A stretch of 11,828 nt of DNA. Source: CAVVWJ01 sp964475685 (lineage in GTDB: Bacteria; Gemmatimonadota; Gemmatimonadetes; Gemmatimonadales; GWC2-71-9). Within the stretch, counting starts at the first letter, position 1. Each line of letters opens with the position of its first letter. A model generated the notes under the pieces. That model did no database searches. It was not told the DNA's origin and saw nothing but the letters and a program-made list of their open reading frames with translations. Positions 6,938-11,828 of the stretch are shown one piece after another. The stretch spans positions 1 to 11,828 of the forward strand of contig CAYYXP010000091.1 in NCBI GenBank assembly GCA_964475685.1, in the 5' to 3' direction. The position numbers were made by a program, and so were the translations under genes.

Positions 6938-7432
6938 ATGTTCACTCGAAGGTTCCTCACGGTTGCCCTTTCCATTCTCACGGCCGCTGCCTGCAACCCC
7001 TTCCATCAGACGAAGCCCGCGGTCCAGGTGAGCGCCCAGGACACGGCGCTCAATACCCGCTGGCACGCGAACCTCGCCTCCCCCGCGAGCCTGGCCGGAG
7101 CGGTGCAGATGAATGGCTCGGCGTCGATGGCCCCGGGCTCGAACGGCACAAGTACCATCATCACCCTCAACGTGGCCAATGCTTCCCCCGGTGGCGTCCA
7201 TCCATGGAGAGTACACCTGGGGCAGTGCGGGCCCGGGATGGACGACGGCGTGCTCGGACCGAGCGACACGTACAAACCGGTCAAGGTCGACTCCGACGGC
7301 CACGCGAACATGACCGCCATGGTTTCCCTGCAGACGCCCGCGACCGGCAGCTATTTCGCCGTCGTCCACGTGTCGGTGGAGAACCCCGAGACGGTCGTCG
7401 CCTGCGGCAATCTCGCACCACCGACGCTGTGA
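6938..7432 (+). CDS. Cu/Zn-SOD/CHRD-like lipoprotein, ligand-poor
   Basis: A 164-residue exported protein. Residues 1-19 are a lipoprotein signal ending TAAAC, with Cys19 as likely lipid site. The mature part has the layout of the small CHRD/superoxide-dismutase-like beta sandwich: WHANLASPASLAGAVQMNGS, then strands, HPWRVHLGQCG at residues 88-98, a glycine/aspartate loop, and YFAVVHVSVENPETVVACGN near the end. Cys97 and Cys156 are placed as the conserved SOD disulfide pair. In Cu/Zn SOD the HxH pair in the equivalent place binds copper; here it reads R-V-H (Arg91, His93), and only His144 remains as another candidate ligand in the core. Dismutase activity is therefore unlikely; a structural, binding or heme-free stress role is possible. 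GGAGG at 6928-6932, five bases upstream, fixes the start. The name is a fold-level call. Confidence 0.7.
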   Translation: MFTRRFLTVALSILTAAACNPFHQTKPAVQVSAQDTALNTRWHANLASPASLAGAVQMNGSASMAPGSNGTSTIITLNVANASPGGVHPWRVHLGQCGPGMDDGVLGPSDTYKPVKVDSDGHANMTAMVSLQTPATGSYFAVVHVSVENPETVVACGNLAPPTL

Positions 7433-7516
7433 CGTCTGGGCGGAAGGGCAAGGTGTCCAGGTTGACGTCTTGGCGACACTAGGGCACTTGAAGGTACTCG
7501 CATGGGGGAACACATC

Positions 7517-7669
7517 ATGTTTGCAACTCTAGCGTTCATTCTGGTCGTGGCTTGGCTCCTCGGGTTCGGCGTTTTTCATGTGGCTGGAGGACTGATTCAC
7601 CTCCTTCTGCTCGTCGCAGTCATCTCAGTCTTGTGGCACTTCGTTGGAGGGAGGCGCACCGTTGTGTGA
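7517..7669 (+). CDS. lmo0937-family small membrane protein
   Basis: A 50-residue protein with two hydrophobic helices: residues 2-20 (FATLAFILVVAWLLGFGVF) and residues 26-43, joined by HVAGG and ending in a basic tail GGRRT. The layout hydrophobic-WLLG-xxxHxxGGxIHLLLxxAxIxxxxxxxxGRR is that of the lmo0937-type membrane peptides, often stress-responsive and of unknown biochemical role. It is too short for many gene finders. The ATG at 7517 follows GGGGGAA at 7504-7510 with a six-base gap; an in-frame ATG at 7502 would add five polar residues and fits the family less well. It lies 84 bases after the SOD-like gene on the same strand. A TTGACG at 7462-7467 could be a -35 element, but no convincing -10 follows. 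Confidence 0.75.
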   Translation: MFATLAFILVVAWLLGFGVFHVAGGLIHLLLLVAVISVLWHFVGGRRTVV

Positions 7670-7712
7670 GCGTGGCGGAACGCTGGACGAAATCGCTCGC
7701 TCCAGGCCTCCC

Positions 7713-7738
7713 CCCCGCGTCAATGGGAGCACGCGGGG
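7713..7738. terminator. Hairpin between convergent genes, possible bidirectional terminator
   Basis: CCCCGCGT at 7713-7720 and ACGCGGGG at 7731-7738 pair perfectly over eight bases with a ten-base loop. The stem lies 44 bases after the lmo0937-like stop and 65 bases after the peptidase stop on the other strand, where a terminator for both would be expected. There is no T-run on either side, so intrinsic termination is uncertain. The rest of 7670-7802 shows nothing codable. Confidence 0.4.
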
Positions 7739-7802
7739 AGAGGGGCTGCGCATCAGCTTGCCCGACCATGTCAACCGGCGGCCGATCCGATGAGACCATT
7801 AT

Positions 7803-10082
7803 TTACCGCCCTCCCGCCGGGAGGTGTTCCTCCAGGTAGCGGGTGAGCAGCGAGAAGAGGTGCAGCCCCGTCCCCTCCCCTTCGCAGATGCAGTGCGAGC
7901 GGTTGGGGTACGCCATCAGGGTGAACGGCCGGTTCACCGCCACCAGCGCGTTGACCAGCCGCTCGGTGCCCTGGAAGTGAACGTTGTCGTCGCCCGTCCC
8001 GTGGATCAGGAGCAGGTTTCCGCGCAGCCCGTCGGCGACAAAGAGCGACGAGCCGTCGCGGTACGCTGCCTCGTTCTCCTGAGGCAGGCCCATGTACCGC
8101 TCCTGGTAGATGGTGTCGTACAGCCGCTGGTCGGGCACCGGCGCCACTGACATCCCTGTCTGGTAGAGCTCCGGGTACCGGAACATCACGTTCAGCGTGG
8201 TCGAGCCGCCACCGCTCCACCCCCAGACGCCGATGCGGGTGGAGTCGACCCACGCCCACCGCCGCATCGTGCGCGCCGCCGCCGCCTGATCGGCGGAGTT
8301 GACGAGCCCGATTTTCTTGTACATCGCTTTCCGGAACTCCCGACCGCGCGGCGCCGGCGTGCCCCTGTTGTCCACGCTCGCCACCACGTAGCCGCTCTGT
8401 GTCAGCAGGAGGTGCCAGAGGTAGGGGCCGCCCCACTGGTCCAGCACGGTCTGGCCGGCCGGCTCGCCGTAGACGTAGTAGACCACCGGGTAGCGCCTGG
8501 TCGAGTCGAAGCCGGGCGGCTTCATGACCCAGGCATCGAGCGTGAGCCCGCCGCCCGCGTCCACCTTCATGAAATCCGCCGGGCCCCGCGCGAGCCTGGC
8601 CACGGCGTCGCGAAGGCGCTGGTTCGTCACCAGAGTGCGCACCGACTCATGCTTCGGCAGCCGGACCACGTCCACCACAGGCGGCGTGCCGAGCCTCGAA
8701 TACGTGTGCACGGCCCAACGCCCGTCGCGGGAAACGCTGTAGAGGTGATAGCCCGGCTGATCGGCGGGAGTGACGCGCTGTGCCTTGCCCTTGCCGTCCA
8801 GGCGCGAGCGGTAGAGGTAGAGCTGCGTCGGGTTGTCGGGTGACGCCGTGTAGTAGATCCATCCCGCCGCCGAGTCCACGCCGACCACGTAGGGCGCGCC
8901 GGACGCGCTCCCCGGGTTGTGCAGATCGAACGCCCCCGGCGTCACCAGCCGGGTCTTCGAGCCGTCCCGCGAGATCACGTAGAGATGCCGCCAGCCGTCG
9001 CGCTCGCTGATCCAGGTGAAGCTCTTGCCGCCGTCAATCCACCGGAGGTCGTCCACTACGTCCACCCAGGCGCTGTCGCGCTCGGTGTGCACCGTGCGGG
9101 TCTTCCCGGTGCTCGCGTCGCCCAGCATCACCTCGAGGGTGTTCTGCGCACGGTTCAGCTGCTGGAGCACAACCTCGTCCGGGCTTGCCGCCCACTCGAG
9201 CCGCGCGATGTAGTTGTTCCGGGGATCCCCGGGGACGTCGAGCCACACCGGGTCGCCGCCGGCGGCGCTGACGACGCCGGCGCGCGCGGCTGAGTTGGTG
9301 GTGCCGGCCTTGGGGTATTGAACCGGGACGACGAACGAGTACAGCGAGTCCGTGTTGTTGATCAGGTTGAACTCGCCCACGCCGGCGGCGTCGAGCTGCC
9401 AGAAGGCGATCCGCCGGCCGTCAGGGCTCCAGCGGAACCCGTCGCGCAGGTTGAGCTCCTCCTCATAGACCCAGTCGAAGGTGCCGTTGATGATGGTGCG
9501 CGAGCCATCGCGGGTGAGCCGGGTGAGGCGGCCGTCGGCGAGGTCCTCGACGTAAAGGTCGTTCTCCCGCACATACGCCACCCGGCCACCGTCGGGGGAG
9601 AACTTGGCGAACATGAGGGTGGACGGCGCGGCGGCGGGGCCGCCGAGCTTCTGGAGCTGCCAGGTGGAGAGATCGAGCGCCCAGAAGTCGCCGCGGGTGC
9701 TGTCGCGCCAGACCTTTCGCGAGTTGGTGAAGAGGAGGAGACGCCGCTGGTCGGAAGAAACGCCGTAGTCCTCGATCGGGAGCGGGGCCGAGTCGCCCGG
9801 CGGGATGAGGCGGGCAGCGGGGACCCAGACGTCTCGGCGGCCGGTGGCGGCGTCGTAACGGACCAGGGCGCGGGTGCCGGGCGTCGCGCTGTCGGCCTCG
9901 AGCCGGGTGTAGGCGGGCGCGCCGTCGAGCCAGCGGACGGGGCCCAGAAATTCGGGGATGAACTCGCCGGAGGCGAAGATGCGGTCGAGGGTGACAAGAG
10001 AGGAGTCGCTTTGGGCGCGCACCGGCAGGGCGGCGGACAGCGCGAGGGTGGCGGCTCCCAGCAAGCGGCGCAGGCCTGGCAT
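7803..10082 (-). CDS. Secreted S9 family dipeptidyl peptidase IV
   Basis: A 759-residue serine peptidase that removes N-terminal dipeptides, typically X-Pro, from peptides in the periplasm or outside. A signal peptide covers residues 1-23 (basic LRRLL, hydrophobic core, cleavage after VRA). An eight-bladed beta-propeller spans about residues 40-500. DWVYEEEL at residues 203-210 carries the Glu pair that holds the substrate's amino terminus in DPP IV enzymes. The alpha/beta-hydrolase domain follows, with Ser623 in GWSGGG, Asp698/Asp699 in HGTGDDNVHF, and His730 in NRSHCICEG as the triad. GWSGGG in place of GWSYGG is common in bacterial DPP IV relatives. GGGAG five bases upstream supports the ATG at 10082; the frame is open much further upstream, but that part runs antisense-like through the nitroreductase gene. 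It lies 152 bases downstream of the nitroreductase and may be transcribed separately. Confidence 0.93.
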   Translation of the reverse strand: MPGLRRLLGAATLALSAALPVRAQSDSSLVTLDRIFASGEFIPEFLGPVRWLDGAPAYTRLEADSATPGTRALVRYDAATGRRDVWVPAARLIPPGDSAPLPIEDYGVSSDQRRLLLFTNSRKVWRDSTRGDFWALDLSTWQLQKLGGPAAAPSTLMFAKFSPDGGRVAYVRENDLYVEDLADGRLTRLTRDGSRTIINGTFDWVYEEELNLRDGFRWSPDGRRIAFWQLDAAGVGEFNLINNTDSLYSFVVPVQYPKAGTTNSAARAGVVSAAGGDPVWLDVPGDPRNNYIARLEWAASPDEVVLQQLNRAQNTLEVMLGDASTGKTRTVHTERDSAWVDVVDDLRWIDGGKSFTWISERDGWRHLYVISRDGSKTRLVTPGAFDLHNPGSASGAPYVVGVDSAAGWIYYTASPDNPTQLYLYRSRLDGKGKAQRVTPADQPGYHLYSVSRDGRWAVHTYSRLGTPPVVDVVRLPKHESVRTLVTNQRLRDAVARLARGPADFMKVDAGGGLTLDAWVMKPPGFDSTRRYPVVYYVYGEPAGQTVLDQWGGPYLWHLLLTQSGYVVASVDNRGTPAPRGREFRKAMYKKIGLVNSADQAAAARTMRRWAWVDSTRIGVWGWSGGGSTTLNVMFRYPELYQTGMSVAPVPDQRLYDTIYQERYMGLPQENEAAYRDGSSLFVADGLRGNLLLIHGTGDDNVHFQGTERLVNALVAVNRPFTLMAYPNRSHCICEGEGTGLHLFSLLTRYLEEHLPAGGR

Positions 10083-10166
10083 CGAGACTCCCGGCATGGA
10101 GGACGGCTGGCCGGATGGCAACCAGGCCGCTGAACAAGGTTTCGAAGCTATTCGCGCACCGCTAAG

Positions 10167-10196
10167 GCGGGAAGTGTCCGGCGGCATCTTGCCCGC
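10167..10196 (-). terminator. Hairpin between nitroreductase and peptidase genes
   Basis: GCGGGAAG at 10167-10174 pairs with CTTGCCCGC at 10188-10196, with one bulged base and a 13-base loop that is itself G+C rich. It lies about 38 bases past the nitroreductase stop on the minus strand, fitting a terminator or an attenuator before the peptidase gene. No T-run follows. No promoter for the peptidase gene is clear in 10083-10234. Confidence 0.3.
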
Positions 10197-10234
10197 GAGG
10201 CACTCTCGTTCATGACACCCGCCCGGGTCTCTGC

Positions 10235-10894
10235 CTAGCGATAGCTGACGATATCCGCCAGCGGCTTCCGGTGAATCCGGGGCACGACGGCATCGGCGGC
10301 GGGGTAGCCCGCAACCAGGATCATCACCGGGCGCTCCGCAGGGGGCCGGCCCAGAAGGCGGTTGAGAAACCCCATGGGGTTCGGGGTGTGGGTGAGTGTG
10401 GTGAGGCCCGCGTGATGCAGCGCGGTGATGAGAATGCCGGTCGCGATCCCGACCGATTCCAGGACGTAGTAGTGGGGCGTCCGGCGCCCATCGGGCGTGG
10501 CGCCGTGGCGCTGGGCGAAGATGACGATCAGGGCCGGGGCCGTCTCGAGGTACGGCTTGTGCTCGTCGGTTCCCAGCGGCGCGAGAGCCGCGAGCCACTC
10601 CGCCGGGGCGGTGGCGTAGAAGCGGGCCTCCTCCTCCTCGGCAGCGACCCGGATCCGCCGCTTGAGGTCCGGGTCCGTCACGACCACGAAGTGCCAGGGT
10701 TGGAGGTTGGCCCCGCTGGGCGCCGTGCCCGCGGCCTCCAGGCACGCCTCGAGAGCGCCAGGCGGGATGGGCCGGTCGCTGAACTGACGAACGGTCCGCC
10801 GGCGCTGCATCGCGGCGGCGAACTCCCTGCTCCGGGCAACCATCTCCTCCGGCGAGTACTCTTGGTACGTCGACAGTGGATCGAAGGCCGTCAC
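10235..10894 (-). CDS. Nitroreductase-family flavoprotein, iodotyrosine-deiodinase-like
   Basis: A 219-residue FMN enzyme of the nitroreductase fold. RRRTVRQFSDRPIP at residues 31-44 and APSGANLQPWHFVVV at residues 58-72 are the FMN phosphate- and ring-binding blocks; GIATGILITALHHAGL and the C-terminal GYP...KPL complete the family pattern. The middle resembles iodotyrosine deiodinase rather than generic nitroreductases: EEEEARFY at residues 86-93, HKPYLETAP from residue 112, HYYVLESVGIA, and THTPNPMGFLNRLLGRP. Glu89, Tyr93 and Lys113 line up with the Glu-Tyr-Lys set that grips the zwitterion of halotyrosine in that enzyme, though the spacing from Tyr to Lys is one residue shorter than in the human protein. 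It may act on halogenated tyrosine or phenols. The start is GTG at 10894, overlapping the DUF1059 stop as GTGA, which implies coupled translation; a GAAGGA lies 11 bases upstream. Cytoplasmic. Confidence 0.85.
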   Translation of the reverse strand: MTAFDPLSTYQEYSPEEMVARSREFAAAMQRRRTVRQFSDRPIPPGALEACLEAAGTAPSGANLQPWHFVVVTDPDLKRRIRVAAEEEEARFYATAPAEWLAALAPLGTDEHKPYLETAPALIVIFAQRHGATPDGRRTPHYYVLESVGIATGILITALHHAGLTTLTHTPNPMGFLNRLLGRPPAERPVMILVAGYPAADAVVPRIHRKPLADIVSYR

Positions 10895-11076
10895 CGGCTC
10901 GGGACGTCCTTCACCGCCGCCTTCACCTTCGCCATGATATCCGGAGAGATCTCCTTGATACCGTGCGCCGACGAGGCGTGCTTCGCGACCTGCTGGAAGA
11001 GATCCGCTTCGTTCTCCGCCGTAACCGTGAACGAGCAGCCCGGCACGACGGCTGCACAACCGAATTGCTTGGCCAT
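10891..11076 (-). CDS. DUF1059 mini-protein
   Basis: A 61-residue cytoplasmic protein beginning MAKQFGCAAVVPGCSF. It matches the DUF1059 pattern: an N-terminal Cys pair (Cys7 and Cys14), an acidic AENEADLFQQVAKHA helix, and His33 and His38 in HASSAHG, which together could form a Cys2His2-like metal site; the tail is KEISPDIMAKVKAAV. DUF1059 has no established biochemical role. GAGG at 11083-11086, six bases upstream on the coding strand, supports the ATG at 11076. A longer frame continuing upstream to 11328 has low-complexity composition and no ribosome binding site, so it is not used. It is the first gene of a two-gene unit with the nitroreductase. Confidence 0.85.
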   Translation of the reverse strand: MAKQFGCAAVVPGCSFTVTAENEADLFQQVAKHASSAHGIKEISPDIMAKVKAAVKDVPSR

Positions 11077-11088
11077 GGGAAACCTCGT

Positions 11089-11112
11089 CCTTCTCAGCAA
11101 GGGTAGAGAAGG
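11089..11112 (-). promoter_or_regulatory. Leader hairpin overlapping the DUF1059 ribosome binding region
   Basis: CCTTCTC at 11089-11095 and GAGAAGG at 11106-11112 pair perfectly around a ten-base loop. On the coding (minus) strand the arm nearest the gene supplies the GAAGG of the GAAGGACGAGG purine stretch, so folding could reduce access to the translation start of the DUF1059-nitroreductase unit. It could equally be an operator. The remaining bases up to 11358 contain no supported gene. Confidence 0.35.
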
Positions 11113-11358
11113 CCGGCTATGGGCAATGGGTCCGGCGATTCCCTGCGGCTTCGGCTTCAATGTGCGCCGAGACGGCGCTCTCGGCCACCACCGGCCGCCT
11201 GGGCTGCCACGGTTGGGGTCGGGGCAGCCACTCAGTGCGACTTCATGCCATACCGGTCTTCGCGTGTGCTGGTCCCCGGCTCGGCCCGGCAGTCGCGCGA
11301 GAGCGACGGATGGGCCGAGCGGGGTCAAGCCAACAAGATGTTTACGACGGCGAAATGA

Positions 11359-11751
11359 CTACTTGGCGACACCGACAAACAGCGCGCCCGTCACCTTGCC
11401 GTCTGCGCCGGTGAGCGGCGCGTAATTGGCGTCGTACTTCTTGCCGAAGACGGTGGCTTCCCCGCTGAAGGAGTGCCCCCCTGCCAGGGCCTTGAAAGCC
11501 GGAGTCTCACGATCGAGCTTCGTGCCGGCGGCGGACTTTCCCTCTGCGGTAAGCATCGTCGTCTTGGTTCGAGTAAAGTCCTGGCCATCGTAAGAAAAGA
11601 CGGTGGCTTCGAGCTTGGCCGCAGACTGGGCGGCGACTGGGGACCTGCCCCCATCGAAAGCCAGGGCGATCAGTGCGCCCCCAACTGCCAACATGAGAGC
11701 CAGGACAAACCCCTTGCCAAGCCGAGCCGAGATTCCCTGATACAGACGCAT
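11359..11751 (-). CDS. Stand-alone Cache-domain protein, membrane-anchored or secreted
   Basis: A 130-residue protein. A basic start (MRLYQGISARLGKG) is followed by a membrane segment or signal at about residues 15-32, then a polar linker containing SPVAAQSAA, then a single Cache-like sensor domain at about residues 41-129: LEATVFSYDGQDFTRTKTTM, GTKLDRETPAFKALAGG, SFSGEATVFGKKYDANYAPL, and the closing GKVTGALFVGVAK. This is the pattern of the membrane-distal half of Cache_3/Cache_2 ligand-binding regions of chemoreceptors and sensor kinases, which bind small acids or amino acids. Here no signalling domain follows; a TAG ends the gene right after the domain. GGGGAGG at 11758-11764, six bases upstream, supports ATG 11751 over an upstream in-frame ATG at 11802. 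The domain call is good; ligand and partner are unknown. Confidence 0.8.
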   Translation of the reverse strand: MRLYQGISARLGKGFVLALMLAVGGALIALAFDGGRSPVAAQSAAKLEATVFSYDGQDFTRTKTTMLTAEGKSAAGTKLDRETPAFKALAGGHSFSGEATVFGKKYDANYAPLTGADGKVTGALFVGVAK

Positions 11752-11828
11752 GAACGACCTCCCCTTGAGAGAACACGGTAAGCCTACTGTCAACAACACC
11801 ACTCCGATGAGGCCCTGTTCTCCGAGCA

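Noticed and set aside
9318..10133. 271-residue plus-strand frame opposite the peptidase
   Set aside because: Antisense shadow rich in Gly, Glu, Val and Arg. The peptidase on the other strand has full catalytic motifs.
10083..10745. 220-residue N-terminal extension of the dipeptidyl peptidase frame
   Set aside because: The extension overlaps the nitroreductase in another frame on the same strand and is glycine/proline/arginine-rich filler. A proper signal peptide with a Shine-Dalgarno sequence begins at 10082.
10895..11059. Upstream extension of the nitroreductase to ATG 11059
   Set aside because: It reads DUF1059 in the wrong frame and has no homology; the GTG at 10894 gives a normal family length and a GTGA overlap.
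11077..11328. Upstream extension of DUF1059 to 11328
   Set aside because: Composition is low-complexity Pro/Arg/Gly and the family starts at MAKQFGC with GAGG upstream.
11446..11609. 14-base repeat AAGACGGTGGCTTC occurring twice in the Cache gene
   Set aside because: Both copies encode the EATVF motif at equivalent strands of the Cache fold, so the repeat is explained by the protein pattern.
11765..11793. Promoter for the Cache gene: TTGACA (minus strand, 11788-11793) with TCTCAA at 11765-11770
   Set aside because: The -35 match is perfect and spacing is 17, but the -10 is poor and transcription would start inside the ribosome binding site, leaving almost no leader.

Overview
The window is high-GC DNA packed with bacterial genes. 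The contents (an ACT-type amino acid permease, a two-TM AsmA/DUF748-like protein, a secreted S9 dipeptidyl peptidase IV, M48 lipoprotein-like protease, a Cu/Zn-SOD/CHRD-like lipoprotein, DUF1059 and several small envelope proteins with SD-led starts) fit a Gram-negative soil or sediment bacterium. The protein style is closest to what I know from Gemmatimonadota, but this assignment is inference; there is no rRNA or other phylogenetic marker. No tRNA, rRNA, CRISPR array, insertion sequence or phage gene was seen.

Layout. (1) 20-1681, plus strand: an amino acid permease. (2) 1686-1878, minus strand: a decayed C-terminal stub of an MFS transporter with a frameshift, squeezed between the permease stop and the next gene. 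(3) 1917-3752, minus strand: a large membrane-anchored AsmA/DUF748-like protein. (4) 3753-4009: divergent control region with a perfect hairpin and two inverted repeats that share a half-site, one covering the ribosome binding site of the next gene. (5) 4010-7669, plus strand: a run of envelope genes: a small exported protein, a glycine-zipper lipoprotein, a two-TM mini-protein, an M48 metalloprotease, a SOD/CHRD-like lipoprotein without the usual copper ligand pair, and a 50-residue lmo0937-like membrane peptide. (6) 7670-7802: convergent gap with a terminator-like hairpin. (7) 7803-11751, minus strand: in transcription order, a stand-alone Cache-domain protein, a DUF1059 mini-protein translationally coupled to an iodotyrosine-deiodinase-like nitroreductase, then a secreted dipeptidyl peptidase IV. 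The roughly 250 bases from 11113 to 11358 and the last 77 bases hold no gene I can support.

How the genes may work together. The plus-strand run 4010-6814 has short gaps (46, 27 and 29 bases) and looks like one transcription unit directed to the envelope, with the M48 protease as the likely quality-control enzyme. The 6938 gene probably has its own promoter. The DUF1059 and nitroreductase genes overlap by GTGA and are surely co-translated. Peptide breakdown (DPP IV) and amino acid uptake (permease) both point to a peptide- and amino-acid-using lifestyle, but they are far apart and nothing ties them together. I see no clear novel defence or mobile system. The most rewarding items are the IYD-like nitroreductase/DUF1059 pair, the ligand-poor SOD-like lipoprotein, the orphan Cache protein, the transporter remnant, and the paired inverted repeats before 4010.
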